Positions 51,480 through 60,800 of a stretch of 64,000 bases of DNA are shown here, one piece after another. This DNA comes from Nonomuraea sp. PA05 (GTDB lineage Bacteria > Actinomycetota > Actinomycetes > Streptosporangiales > Streptosporangiaceae). The notes under the pieces were generated by a model. The model searched no databases. It was not told the origin of the DNA and saw only the letters and a list, made by a program, of their open reading frames with translations. The first letter of the stretch is position 1. Each line of letters opens with the position of its first letter. Where the stretch lies: assembly GCF_008086045.1 (NCBI RefSeq), contig NZ_VSEY01000022.1:158751-222750 (forward strand), written 5' to 3'. The position numbers were made by a program, and so were the translations under genes.

Positions 51480-53507
51480 ATGACGCGTGCTGTGTACATC
51501 GCTGCGGGTGAGGCGGGAAGCAACAAGGGAACCGTCGCCCTGGGCCTGGTGGAGCTGCTGTCCCGGCAGGTCGGGACGGTGGGGGTGTTCCGGCCCGTGG
51601 TGCGGGCGGGCCGGGAGGACGCCCTGATCAACACCATCCGGAGCAGGTTCCAGCTCGCGCTGCCCCACGAGGCGTACGCGGGCGTCACCTACGACGAGGT
51701 GCACGCCGACGTGGAACGGGCGGCCGGCGACGTCGTGGCCCGCTACCGTGCCCTGGCCGGGCGGTGTGACGCGATGGTGGTGGTCGGCACCGACTACACC
51801 GACGTGGGGGCGCCGACGGAGTTCGGGTTCAACGCCCGGCTGGCGGCCGACCTGGGCACGCCCGTGGTCAACGTGGTGAGCGGCAGGGGCAGGACCGCCG
51901 CGCAGATCGGCGCGGCGGTCGAGCTGTCGGCCAGGGAGCTGGCCCACCACCACGCCCGCGAGCTGGCCGTGGTGGTCACCCGCGCCGCCGGGCCGCTCAC
52001 CCTGGAGCACCCGACGCCGGTGTTCGTGCTGCCGGAGACGCCGTCGCTGCGCGCCCCGGCGGTGGCCGACCTGCTCGACGCCTGCGACGGCCGGCTCTAC
52101 CTGGGCGAGCGCGACGGGCTCGGCCGCGAGGCCAGCGCGCTGATGGTGGGCGCCATGTCGCTGCCCGGCATCCTCGACCGCCTCACCGAGGGCGCCGCCG
52201 TCATCATCCCGTCCGACCGGGCCGCCGCGCTGCTGCCCGGCCTCATCGCGGCGCACACAGCGCCGGGCTTCCCCGCCCTGTCGGCCGTGGTCCTCACCGG
52301 CGGCACCGACCTGCCCGCCCCCGTCGGACGGCTGCTGCGCGGCATGACGATCCCGCTGCCGGTGATCGCCACCGACCACGACACGTTCGACACCGCCACC
52401 CGGCTGTCGGAGGTCGAGGGCCGCTTCACGCCCGAGGCGGGCGGGAAGATCGACACGGCGGTACGGCTGTTCGCCGAGCACGTGGACGGGCCGCTGCTGC
52501 TCGAACGGCTGGACATCGCCAAGACCGACGTCGTCACCCCCCTCATGTTCGAGTACGAGCTGCTCGACCGGGCCCGCGCCCGCCGCAGGCACATCGTGCT
52601 GCCGGAAGGGGAGGAGCCACGCATCCTGCGCGCCGCCGACACCCTGCTGCGCCGCGGCGTCGCCGAGCTCACCCTGCTCGGCGACGAGGAACGCATCCGG
52701 GTCAGGGCCGCCCAGCTCGGCCTCGATCTGGCGGCCGCCCGGGTGCTCAGCCCGTTCGACGCGGAGCTGCGCGAACGGTTCGCCCAGGCGTACGCGAAGG
52801 TACGCGCGCACAAGGGCATGACCGTCGAGCTGGCCCGCGACACCGTCACCGACGTGTCCTACTTCGGCACGCTCATGGTGCACACCGGCATGGCCGACGG
52901 CATGGTGTCGGGCGCCGCGCACACCACCGCGCACACCATCCGGCCCGCCTTCGAGATCCTGCGGCTGGGCCTCGTCTCCAGCGTGTTCTTCATGTGCCTG
53001 GCCGACCGGGTGCTGGTCTACGGCGACTGCGCCGTCAACCCCGACCCGACCGCCGAGCAGCTCGCCGACATCGCCATCGCCTCCGCCCGCAGCGCCGCCC
53101 TGTTCGGCGTCGAACCCCGCATCGCCATGCTGTCGTACTCGACGGGCGTGTCCGGCGCGGGCGCCGACGTCGACAAGGTCCGCGCCGCGACCGAGCTGGT
53201 CCGCTCGCGCCGCCCCGACCTCCAGGTGGAAGGGCCGATCCAGTACGACGCCGCCGTCGACCCCACCGTGGCCCGCGCCAAGATGCCCGACAGCCGGGTG
53301 GCAGGCCGGGCCACCGTGTTCGTGGTGCCCGACCTGAACACCGGCAACAACCTGTACAAGGCGGTGCAGCGGAGCGCGGGGGCCGTCGCGGTGGGGCCGG
53401 TGCTGCAGGGGCTGCGCAAGCCGGTCAACGACCTGTCCCGGGGCGCGACCGTGGCCGACATCGTCACGACCGTCGCCGTCACCGCCGCCCAGGTACGCGA
53501 CGACTGA
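51480..53507 (+). CDS. pta: Phosphate acetyltransferase (long form)
   Basis: 675 residues. N-terminal BioD/DRTGG-like regulatory part (AAGEAGSNKGTVALGLVELL, LMVGAMSLPGILDRLTEGAA) and C-terminal PTA catalytic domain from about residue 345 (DVVTPLMFEYELLDRARARR, MADGMVSGAAHTTAHTIRPA, MLSYSTGVSGAGADVDKVRA). Makes acetyl phosphate from acetyl-CoA for ackA. Ribosome site is weak (GAGAAG). Starts 33 nt after the upstream gene, so the two are co-transcribed. Confidence 0.94.
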   Translation: MTRAVYIAAGEAGSNKGTVALGLVELLSRQVGTVGVFRPVVRAGREDALINTIRSRFQLALPHEAYAGVTYDEVHADVERAAGDVVARYRALAGRCDAMVVVGTDYTDVGAPTEFGFNARLAADLGTPVVNVVSGRGRTAAQIGAAVELSARELAHHHARELAVVVTRAAGPLTLEHPTPVFVLPETPSLRAPAVADLLDACDGRLYLGERDGLGREASALMVGAMSLPGILDRLTEGAAVIIPSDRAAALLPGLIAAHTAPGFPALSAVVLTGGTDLPAPVGRLLRGMTIPLPVIATDHDTFDTATRLSEVEGRFTPEAGGKIDTAVRLFAEHVDGPLLLERLDIAKTDVVTPLMFEYELLDRARARRRHIVLPEGEEPRILRAADTLLRRGVAELTLLGDEERIRVRAAQLGLDLAAARVLSPFDAELRERFAQAYAKVRAHKGMTVELARDTVTDVSYFGTLMVHTGMADGMVSGAAHTTAHTIRPAFEILRLGLVSSVFFMCLADRVLVYGDCAVNPDPTAEQLADIAIASARSAALFGVEPRIAMLSYSTGVSGAGADVDKVRAATELVRSRRPDLQVEGPIQYDAAVDPTVARAKMPDSRVAGRATVFVVPDLNTGNNLYKAVQRSAGAVAVGPVLQGLRKPVNDLSRGATVADIVTTVAVTAAQVRDD

Positions 53508-53515
53508 CCGCTCCC

Positions 53516-53551
53516 GGGACCAACGGCGCGCCTTCACGGGACTTCCTGCCC
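53516..53551 (+). promoter_or_regulatory. Paired DosR/DevR/OsdR-like boxes before the flavodoxin gene
   Basis: GGGACCAACGGCGC (53516-53529) and GGGACTTCCTGCCC (53538-53551), starts 22 bp apart, about two helical turns. They follow the GGGACNNNNGNCCC pattern of the dormancy response regulators of mycobacteria and streptomycetes. The pair lies about 105 bp upstream of ATG 53655. Confidence 0.65.
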
Positions 53552-53654
53552 GGGTGACGCGGACCCGCCGCGACGAGAGTGGAGATGGGCGCCGGGCGGG
53601 TCAGGAGCCGCTCGAACCCGTCCCGCCCCATGACAACCCGATGGGAGACGCGTG

Positions 53655-54173
53655 ATGGACGCGCTGGTCGTGTACGAATCGATGTTCGGCAACACCAAGC
53701 TGATCGCCGAGGCGGTCGCGGAGGGGCTGGCCACCCGCATGCGCGTCGAGGTCGCCGAGGCCGGCTCGGCGCCCGCGGCGGTGGGGGCGGAGTTCGGGCT
53801 GCTGGTGGTGGGCGGGCCGACGCACGCCTTCTCCATGAGCAGGGCCGCCACCCGCCGCTCCGCCGCCCAGCAGGCCACCGCGCCGCTGATCTCCAGGGGG
53901 GACGGGGTGCGCGAATGGCTCACCACCCTGCGCACCTCCTCGGCCGGGCTGCTCTCGGCGGCCTTCGACACCCGCATCGGCAAGCCGCGCATGCCCGGCT
54001 CCGCCGCCCGTGGGATCGCCAGGCGGCTGCGGCGCCTCGGGATCAGGGCCGTGGCGCCGGCGCAGGGGTTCTACGTGTCCGGGACGGAAGGGCCGCTGGT
54101 GGCCGGAGAGGTGGAACGGGCGCGGCAGTGGGGCGAGAGCCTGGCGGCGTCGTTCCCCGTCGCGACCGTGTGA
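53655..54173 (+). CDS. Flavodoxin-like protein
   Basis: 172 residues. ALVVYESMFGNTKLIAEAVA is the FMN phosphate-binding loop (S/T-x-x-G-N-T), GLLVVGGPTHAFSM the flavin ring region. Likely FMN-dependent electron carrier or flavin reductase. GGGAGA precedes ATG 53655; a GTG 3 nt upstream also fits. Sits between the ackA/pta cluster and the P-type ATPase and has its own paired boxes, so it is probably part of the same hypoxia/dormancy response. Confidence 0.9.
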   Translation: MDALVVYESMFGNTKLIAEAVAEGLATRMRVEVAEAGSAPAAVGAEFGLLVVGGPTHAFSMSRAATRRSAAQQATAPLISRGDGVREWLTTLRTSSAGLLSAAFDTRIGKPRMPGSAARGIARRLRRLGIRAVAPAQGFYVSGTEGPLVAGEVERARQWGESLAASFPVATV

Positions 54174-54186
54174 GAGGCACCACCGC

Positions 54187-54232
54187 ATGGGACAGGGCCG
54201 AAGGTCCCATGGTGTCAGGGCCTTCGGCTCCC
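54187..54232. promoter_or_regulatory. Palindrome and DosR/OsdR-like boxes before the P-type ATPase gene
   Basis: ATGGGAC (54187-54193) and GTCCCAT (54104+ offset: 54204-54210) form a perfect 7-bp inverted repeat around a 10-nt centre. On the minus strand 54208-54194 reads GGGACCTTCGGCCCT, identical to the element at 56716-56730. A second related element, GGGCCTTCGGCTCCC, is at 54218-54232, 24 bp on. Together they sit 35-80 bp before ATG 54267. Confidence 0.7.
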
Positions 54233-54266
54233 GCGCGTCCGCCGTACAGGGTGATCTATTGGAGGC

Positions 54267-56711
54267 ATGGACGCTCCCACGCCCGCCCTGACCGGGCTCG
54301 CCGACGACGAGGCCACCCGGCTGCTGGCCGGACACGGGCGCAACGAGCTGCCCGAAGCGAGACGGCCGTCCCTGGCGGCGCGGGCGGCGCGCCAGCTCGC
54401 CGACCCGCTGTCCGTCCTGCTGCTGATCGCCGGCCTGGTCACCCTCGCCGTCCTGCGCGAGGTGCCGGAAGGCGCCGCGATCCTGGCCATCCTGCTGGTC
54501 AACGTGGTCATCGGAGTGACGCAGGAGGTCAAGGCCGAGCAGGCGGTACGCGCCCTGCGCACGCTGACCGCGCCCATGGCCAAGGTCCGGCGCGGCGGCA
54601 CCGTCCGGCGGATCCCGGCGGCCGAGGTGGTGCCGGGGGACGTCATCGAGGTGGCGGCGGGCGACCGGGTGCCCGCCGACGGCCGGGTGGCGGAGGCGGT
54701 CTCGCTGGCGGCCAACGAGTCGATGCTGACGGGAGAGTCGCGTTCGGCGGCCAAGCGCGCCGGCGGGCACACCGACGGGCCCCTGGGGGACCGCGACGGG
54801 GAGCTGTTCTCCGGCACCATGGTGGTGCGCGGCTCGGGAGTCGCGATCGTCACCGCCACCGGCGCGGGCACCCAGATGGGCGCGATCGCCTCCGCGCTGC
54901 AGGGGCCCGTGAAGGGGCCGCTGGAGGTGGAGCTGGCCAAGGTGTCCAAACGGGTCGGCGTGCTGGCCGTCGTCGCCGGCGTGGTGATGGTGGCGCTCGG
55001 CTTCACCAGGGGCGGGATCGCGCCGTTCGAGCTGGTGCTGGCTGGGGTGGCGCTGGCCATCGCGGCGGTGCCGGAGAGCATGGCGGCGGCCGTCACCACC
55101 GCGCTGGCGCTCGGGTCGCAGCGCATGGCCAGGCTCGGCGTCATCGTGCGCAGGCTGTCGGCGATCCAGGCGCTCGGCGCCACCACCGTGATCGCCTCCG
55201 ACAAGACCGGCACGCTCACCACCGGCCGCCTGGCCGTGCAGGACCACGTGGCCGTGCGCGGCGCTGACCTGTGGCGGGCCGCCGTACGCTGCAACGACGC
55301 CCGCGACGGGCTGGGCGACGCGATGGACGTCGCCCTCGCGAACGCCGCCGCCGAGCACGGAGTACGAGCGGACGAGCCGAGACTGGCCACCCGGCCCTTC
55401 GACGCCGACACCCGCTCGATGGCCGTCGTCACCGGCGGCCAAGACCTCTCCACTGCCCCCGTGCTCACCGTGAAAGGCGCCCCCGAGGTCGTCCTGGCAC
55501 TCTGCGAGCCGGGAATGGAGACCGACCGGCTGACCGCCGCCGTCCCCGGCCTGGCCAGAAGAGGGCTGCGGGTGCTGGCGCTGGCCGAGGCCGACACCGA
55601 CGACCTGGACGCCGAAGGACTGCGGCCGGTGGGCCTGGTCGGGCTGAGCGACGAGATCCGCCCGTCGGCCCAGCAGGCGGTGGCGGACGCGCGACGCGGC
55701 GGCATCCGCGTCATCATGGTGACCGGCGACCACGCCGACACCGCCCGCGCCGTGGCCGAGGAGGTCGGCATCGACCCGGACCCGGTGGTGACGGGCGAGA
55801 CCCTGAACGGCGACGACCGCCCGTCCCGGCTGCGCGAGGCGGGCGTGCTGGCACGCGTCGACCCGGCCACCAAGCTGGACCTCGTGCACGCCCTGCGCGA
55901 CGGCGGCGAGATCGTCGCGATGACCGGCGACGGCGTCAACGACGCCCCGGCCCTGCGGCACGCCGACGTCGGGGTGGCCATGGCGGGGGAGGAGGGCACC
56001 GACGTGGCCCGCGAGGCCGCCGCCGTGGTCGTCACCAACGGCGAGCTCGGCACCATCGTCACCGGCGTGCGCGAGGGACGCCGCCTGCACCGCAACGTCG
56101 CCTCCATGATCGGCTACCTGCTGGCGGGGAACCTGGCGGAGATCTTCCTCGTGCTCGTCGGCCTCTTCCTCTGGCCCGACCTGGTCATCCCGCTGCTGCC
56201 GGTGCACCTGCTCTGGATCAACCTGGTGCTCGACGGCATCCCCGCCATCGCCCTCGGCGTCGACCGCGCCCCCGGCGACCCCCTCGCGGCCAGCCCGTCC
56301 AGGGACGGCCTGCTGTCACGGCGGGTGCTGACCCGCATCGCGGTGCGCTCGCTGATCGTCGGCCTGCTCGTGGTGGCGGCCGTCGAGGTCGCCCGGCGGC
56401 TCGGCTGGAACGACACCATGGTCAGGACCCAGGCCGTGCTGACCCTCGTGTTCGCCCGGCTGACGCTGGCGTACGTGGCGCGGGCCGGACGGTGGACGTT
56501 CGAGCGCGGCTGGTGGCGCGGCCGGGCCGTGCTGGTCGCCGTCGCCGGGACGGCCGCGTTGCAGGCGCTGGTCACGCTGGTGCCCGCGCTGGGCGCCCTG
56601 CTCGCGCTCGCCCCGCTGCCGCCGGTGGGCTGGGCCATGGCCGTGGGCGCCGCCGTCCTGACGCCGCCGCTGTGCGACCTCGTGCGGAGGTGGGGCCGGA
56701 CGTCCCGCTAG
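54267..56711 (+). CDS. Cation-transporting P-type ATPase (type II, Ca2+/Mg2+-like)
   Basis: 814 residues. Aspartyl-phosphate Asp312 in DKTGTLTTG, actuator TGES (NESMLTGESRS), nucleotide-binding TVKGAPEVVLALC, hinge MTGDGVNDAPALRHADVGVA. About ten transmembrane helices with the M4 motif AAVPESMAAAVTTAL; classic Ca2+ pumps have PEGLP there, so ion specificity is uncertain. The N-terminus is GLADDEATRLLAGHGRNELP, the cation-ATPase N domain. Similar CtpF-type pumps belong to the DosR regulon in mycobacteria, which fits the boxes upstream. Confidence 0.92.
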   Translation: MDAPTPALTGLADDEATRLLAGHGRNELPEARRPSLAARAARQLADPLSVLLLIAGLVTLAVLREVPEGAAILAILLVNVVIGVTQEVKAEQAVRALRTLTAPMAKVRRGGTVRRIPAAEVVPGDVIEVAAGDRVPADGRVAEAVSLAANESMLTGESRSAAKRAGGHTDGPLGDRDGELFSGTMVVRGSGVAIVTATGAGTQMGAIASALQGPVKGPLEVELAKVSKRVGVLAVVAGVVMVALGFTRGGIAPFELVLAGVALAIAAVPESMAAAVTTALALGSQRMARLGVIVRRLSAIQALGATTVIASDKTGTLTTGRLAVQDHVAVRGADLWRAAVRCNDARDGLGDAMDVALANAAAEHGVRADEPRLATRPFDADTRSMAVVTGGQDLSTAPVLTVKGAPEVVLALCEPGMETDRLTAAVPGLARRGLRVLALAEADTDDLDAEGLRPVGLVGLSDEIRPSAQQAVADARRGGIRVIMVTGDHADTARAVAEEVGIDPDPVVTGETLNGDDRPSRLREAGVLARVDPATKLDLVHALRDGGEIVAMTGDGVNDAPALRHADVGVAMAGEEGTDVAREAAAVVVTNGELGTIVTGVREGRRLHRNVASMIGYLLAGNLAEIFLVLVGLFLWPDLVIPLLPVHLLWINLVLDGIPAIALGVDRAPGDPLAASPSRDGLLSRRVLTRIAVRSLIVGLLVVAAVEVARRLGWNDTMVRTQAVLTLVFARLTLAYVARAGRWTFERGWWRGRAVLVAVAGTAALQALVTLVPALGALLALAPLPPVGWAMAVGAAVLTPPLCDLVRRWGRTSR

Positions 56712-56715
56712 GCAG

Positions 56716-57011
56716 GGGACCTTCGGCCCTACCTGCGCGCCGCCCGTACGGCGATCATGAATGCGGGCACCCGCCGGGGAGAAAGAACGACCCCCATCCC
56801 CGGGGCGGTCCCGTCCGACGGCAGAGCAGCCGGGGAGTGACCGGCAGTCACGATGGCGAGCCCGGCCGGGCGGACGGGGCCGCCTTCTCACCTGGCGGGT
56901 GCCTCCGCGTCGCCCCTCGCTCGACGGCCGGCCGCGCTCACCACCGGGCCCGGCGGCCCCCACGACCGGTGGAATGCGGGGACTTTCGCCCGGGCCGTCG
57001 GGACCTTCGCC
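56716..57011 (+). promoter_or_regulatory. DosR/OsdR-like boxes between the P-type ATPase and CBS genes
   Basis: Three elements in this otherwise empty 357-bp gap: GGGACCTTCGGCCCT at 56716-56730, GGGACTTTCGCCC at 56979-56991 and GGGACCTTCGCC at 57000-57011. The last two start 21 bp apart, 58-90 bp before ATG 57069. A rightward frame with start near 56853 exists but is just an upstream extension of the CBS frame without a ribosome site. Confidence 0.7.
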
Positions 57012-57068
57012 GCTGACCGCGCCGCCTGCCGTCCGCGAGCCTGGGACGTGGAAACGAGGTGGGAGAAC

Positions 57069-57725
57069 ATGTCGATCGAAGTCAAGGACGTCATGGGACG
57101 AGTCGCCATCGCGGTGCCGGCGGACGCGTCGTTCGCCGACATCGTGGCCGCGATGAAGCGGTTCGCGGTGGGCGCGGTCACCGTGATCGACGCTGACCGC
57201 CGCCCGATGGGCGTGGTCTCCGAGGATGATCTGCTGCTCAAGGAGATCGACACGGTACGGCACAGCGTGTCGATGTTCGAGTCCGGCAGGCAGCGGCGCG
57301 AGCACGAGAAGGCCGCCGGCGTCACGGCGTCCCAGCTCATGACGTCCCCGGCGATCACCGTCACGCCGGGCGCCGGCCTGCGCGACGCGGCCAGGCTCAT
57401 GCACGACAGGCGCGTCAAGCAGCTACCCGTGATCGACCCGGTCAGCGGGCGCATCGTGGGCACCCTGCACCAGCGGGACGTCCTGCGCGTCTTCACCCGG
57501 CCCGCCGGCGAGCTGGAGGCCGACGTCCGGGCCGCGCTTCCGGCGAGCGGGACGTTCACGGCCGGGACGGAGGCGGGCGTGGTGAAGATCGGCGGGCGGG
57601 TGCCGAGGAGGTCCCAGGTGATGGCGCTCGCCGAGGCCGTTCGCAAGGTCGAGGGTGTGGTGGACGTCGTGTGCGAGGTGGTCTGCGACGACGACGACCT
57701 CGTGGTCGTCCCGCCACTGCTGTAG
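57069..57725 (+). CDS. CBS-pair and BON-domain protein
   Basis: 218 residues. Two CBS domains (VKDVMGRVAIAVPADASFAD, GAVTVIDADRRPMGVVSEDD; then ASQLMTSPAITVTPGAGLRD, VKQLPVIDPVSGRIVGTLHQ) occupy about 1-140; the remainder, with VVKIGGRVPRRSQVMALAEA and VEGVVDVVCEV, is a BON domain that may bind phospholipid. CBS pairs bind adenosine ligands, so the protein could sense energy charge. GGTGGGAGA precedes the ATG. Relatives (hypoxic-response-type proteins) belong to dormancy regulons. Confidence 0.9.
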   Translation: MSIEVKDVMGRVAIAVPADASFADIVAAMKRFAVGAVTVIDADRRPMGVVSEDDLLLKEIDTVRHSVSMFESGRQRREHEKAAGVTASQLMTSPAITVTPGAGLRDAARLMHDRRVKQLPVIDPVSGRIVGTLHQRDVLRVFTRPAGELEADVRAALPASGTFTAGTEAGVVKIGGRVPRRSQVMALAEAVRKVEGVVDVVCEVVCDDDDLVVVPPLL

Positions 57726-57780
57726 GAGCGGCAGGCCTACGGCCAGGCGCTCCACCACCTGAGTGCGGCAAACTGGGGCG

Positions 57781-60735
57781 ATGGGGACAGCAGAGGAGAT
57801 CTCGCCTCGGGAGGCCGGGGTACTGGAACTGGTCGGGGCGCATCTCAGCAACGCCGAGATCGCCGCCCGGCTGTTCATCTCGGTGCGGACCGTGGAGAGT
57901 CACGTCTCCTCGCTGCTGCGCAAACTGGAGGCGCCGGACCGGCGGGCGCTGGCCAGGCTCGCGCCCGTTCCGGCCGGCGCGGGCCCGTCCCGGCCGGTGC
58001 TGCCTGCTCCGCTGACGTCGTTCGTCGGACGGGTGAGCGAACGGGCCGAGCTGGCCGGGACGATCAGGGCGCACCGGCAGGTGACGGCGATCGGACCGGG
58101 CGGGGTGGGCAAGACGCGGCTGGCCCTGGCGGTGGCCGCGGAGGTGGCGGGCGAGTTCGGCGACGGGGTGTGGTTCGTCGATCTGGTGCCGGTCACCGAC
58201 CCTGGCATGGTCGCGGCGGCCGTCGCCGGGGCGCTGGGCCTGGGCGAGCAGCCGGGCCGGGACCTGACCGCGTCGGTGCTGGCCGCGCTGGCCGACCGTC
58301 ATGTGCTGCTGGTGCTGGACAACTGCGAGCACGTCGTGGACGGCGTGGCGCTGTTCCTGGAGCGGCTGCTGGCGGCCTGCCCTCGCGTGACGGTCCTGGC
58401 GACCAGCCGGGCCCGGCTGATGGTGCCGTTCGAGCGGGTGTCCGTGGTTCCGCCGCTGTCGCTGGACGCCGATGGCGGGTCGGACGCGGTCGCGTTGTTC
58501 ATGGAGCGGGCGGCGGCGGTGGGGCGGCCACTGGATCGGCCGCTGGATCGGTCGCAGCGCGCACAGATTGTCTCGATCTGTGCGCGGCTGGACGGGATGG
58601 CGCTGGCGATCGAGCTGGCCGCCGCCCGCTACCCCACGCTCGGGTTCGACGGCATCACCGCCGCCTTGTCGCATCCGTTGCGGATGCTCACCGGGGGCTC
58701 ACGGGCCGATGAGCGGCATCGTTCGGTGCGGGCGGCGCTGGATTGGAGCCATGCCCTGCTGGAGCCGGCCGATCGGGAGTTGCTGCGGTGGGTGTCGGTG
58801 TTCGTGGCGCCGTTCACCGCCGGCGCGGCGGCGCAGGTGACGGGGCAGGACGAGGGGCTGGTCGCCGATGTGCTGGCCCGGCTCGCCGAGCAGAGCCTGC
58901 TGACGGTGACGGCGTCCATGGGCAGGACCGAGTACCGGGCGCTGGAGACCATCCGCCAGTACGGGACCGAGCGGCTCGACGAGGCCGGTGAGCTGGCCGG
59001 CGCCCGGTCCCGGCACCTGCGCTGGTGCCTGGCCGAGGCCGCCGCCCTGGCCGCGCCACGACCGGACCGGCACGCCCGGCCTGACGTTGCGCCGGACCGG
59101 CGCGCTTCGTCTGACGTTGTGCCGGACTGGCGCGCTTCGTCTGATGTTGCGCCGGACTGGCGCGCTTCGTCTGATGTTGCGCCGGACTGGCGCGCTTCGT
59201 CTGACGTTGCGCCGGACTGGCGGGCTCGGTTCGACCTGGTGGCGGACGATCTGCGCGCGGCTCTGGCATGGGCGGCCGAGCGTCCGGAGCAGCGCGTGGA
59301 CGCGTTCGAGCTCGCCCGGTGCCTGGCGGAGCTGACCTTCACCCGGCACCTGCCCGACGAGTCCCAGCGGCGCTACGAGCAGGCCGCCGCACTCGCCGCC
59401 GGCCCGGCCGCCGCCGCGTCGATGCTCCGGCAGGCCGCGGCCGTGGCGGGGTGCCGGACGGCCGGTGACGACATGTACCGCCTGCGCCGCGCCGCCGCGG
59501 ACGCCGCCCGCGCGTCCGGCGACCTCGCCGGCGCCGCCGCCGACCTGGCGAGCGCCGCCACCATCGCGTTCCGGTTCTCGTCCACGTTCGTGCGCCTGCC
59601 GTCCACCGAGGACGCGCTCGCACTGATCACCGAGGCGCGGGAGGCGGTCGGCGGCGATCCGGCCGCGCGGGCCGCGCTTGCCCTGGCTGAGGCGGCGGTG
59701 CTCGCGGACGCGTTCGGCGCCGTTCAGGGGCCGCCGGGCAACACCGTCCCCGAGACCATGGCCCATGCCGGGCGCGCGGTCGAGCTGGCCCGCAGGACCG
59801 GCGACCCGCTCGCCGAGTCGGCCGCGCTCGACGCGCTCACCGGTGCGCAGAGCTGGGCCGGCGACACGTTCGCCACCGCGGCCACGGCGCGGCAACGGAT
59901 CGCCCTCCTGTCGCCCCTGCCGGTCTCACCGGCCGCCACCCACGAGCTGATCGACGCGCTCGGCATGGCCAGCGAGGCAGGCCTCGGAGCGGGAGACCTG
60001 CGGGCCGCCCGCCGATGGGCACGGCAGTTGGCCGACCACCCGTCGCTGGCGGAGGCCGGTCACCGCGCCACGTGCCGGCTGCTGATGGTCGCCGCGCTGG
60101 CGGGCGACGTGGACGAGGTGCTCGCCGGCAGCGTCCGGTACCGCGACGCGTGGCGGCGGGGAGGCAGCCCCGCCCGGTCCATCCTCGCCCCGGCGGCGGC
60201 CGGGGTGGCGATGGTCCACGGCCTGCGCGACGACGAGGACGCCAGGCGCGAATGGCAGGAGATCGTGGTTCAGCTCGGCAGCTCGCCGGAGCATGTCCAC
60301 GGCTACGGGGCGGTCTTCGACGCGATCCTGCTGCTGCACCAGGGGCGGGCGGCGGAGGCACTGGAGCGGGTGGCTCCCGAGCCCCGGCAGGTGTGGAAGT
60401 GGGTCACCTGGATCTGGCACCACTGGTACGTCGCCCTGCGCAGCGAGGCCGCCGTGCTCGCCGGAAGCCGCGACGCCCGCGCCGTCGTGGCCGAGGCCCG
60501 CGCCGTCGTGGCCGGGAACCCGGTCGCCGGCGCCATCGTGGAGCGGGCCGGAGCCCTGCTCGACGGCGACCGGGAGGCGCTGCTCGGCGCAGCGGACGCG
60601 TTCGACGCCGCCGGCTGCCCCTACCAGTCCGCGCGGACGCGCGTGCTCGCCGGCGGCGAGCACGCCGGGCGCGGCGCCGCCGCCCTCGCCGCTCTCGATC
60701 TCGCCCCGATGAGAGCGACCGGCCGGGGACGGTGA
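57781..60735 (+). CDS. LuxR-type HTH / NB-ARC-like AAA regulator
   Basis: 984 residues. An unusual N-terminal LuxR HTH (ISPREAGVLELVGAHLSNAE, RLFISVRTVESHVSSLLRKL) is followed by a P-loop ATPase (Walker A GPGGVGKTRLALAVA near residue 103, Walker B HVLLVLDNCEHVVDGV) and a long helical, tetratricopeptide-like C-terminus. It resembles LuxR-family regulators with an NB-ARC core, but with the HTH at the N-terminus. A 50-residue insert at 431-480 is five tandem DWRASSDVAP-type repeats. ATG 57781 is the likely start; an in-frame GTG lies 6 codons upstream. Confidence 0.88.
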   Translation: MGTAEEISPREAGVLELVGAHLSNAEIAARLFISVRTVESHVSSLLRKLEAPDRRALARLAPVPAGAGPSRPVLPAPLTSFVGRVSERAELAGTIRAHRQVTAIGPGGVGKTRLALAVAAEVAGEFGDGVWFVDLVPVTDPGMVAAAVAGALGLGEQPGRDLTASVLAALADRHVLLVLDNCEHVVDGVALFLERLLAACPRVTVLATSRARLMVPFERVSVVPPLSLDADGGSDAVALFMERAAAVGRPLDRPLDRSQRAQIVSICARLDGMALAIELAAARYPTLGFDGITAALSHPLRMLTGGSRADERHRSVRAALDWSHALLEPADRELLRWVSVFVAPFTAGAAAQVTGQDEGLVADVLARLAEQSLLTVTASMGRTEYRALETIRQYGTERLDEAGELAGARSRHLRWCLAEAAALAAPRPDRHARPDVAPDRRASSDVVPDWRASSDVAPDWRASSDVAPDWRASSDVAPDWRARFDLVADDLRAALAWAAERPEQRVDAFELARCLAELTFTRHLPDESQRRYEQAAALAAGPAAAASMLRQAAAVAGCRTAGDDMYRLRRAAADAARASGDLAGAAADLASAATIAFRFSSTFVRLPSTEDALALITEAREAVGGDPAARAALALAEAAVLADAFGAVQGPPGNTVPETMAHAGRAVELARRTGDPLAESAALDALTGAQSWAGDTFATAATARQRIALLSPLPVSPAATHELIDALGMASEAGLGAGDLRAARRWARQLADHPSLAEAGHRATCRLLMVAALAGDVDEVLAGSVRYRDAWRRGGSPARSILAPAAAGVAMVHGLRDDEDARREWQEIVVQLGSSPEHVHGYGAVFDAILLLHQGRAAEALERVAPEPRQVWKWVTWIWHHWYVALRSEAAVLAGSRDARAVVAEARAVVAGNPVAGAIVERAGALLDGDREALLGAADAFDAAGCPYQSARTRVLAGGEHAGRGAAALAALDLAPMRATGRGR
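59071..59220 (+). repeat. Five tandem 30-bp coding repeats
   Basis: Units at 59071, 59101, 59131, 59161 and 59191, each ending CGGAC(C/T)GG; units 3 and 4 are identical and units 2 and 5 differ from them at one or two bases. The peptide unit is RASSDVAPDW-like. In-frame and recent, so copy number may vary between strains. It falls in the linker between the NB-ARC core and the C-terminal helical region. Confidence 0.92.
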
Positions 60736-60800
60736 CCTGTCGAGGGCGGCTGTCCTGGATCTGGCGGTAGCAGGTCTCACGGGCCCGGTATTCTCCTGCC

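Noticed and set aside
48936..53537. 1533-residue frame on the minus strand
   Set aside because: Antisense to the RPH-like and pta genes, both of which have clear domain motifs and ribosome sites on the plus strand.
53601..56207. 868-residue frame on the minus strand
   Set aside because: Antisense to the flavodoxin and P-type ATPase genes; no start signal and no domain.
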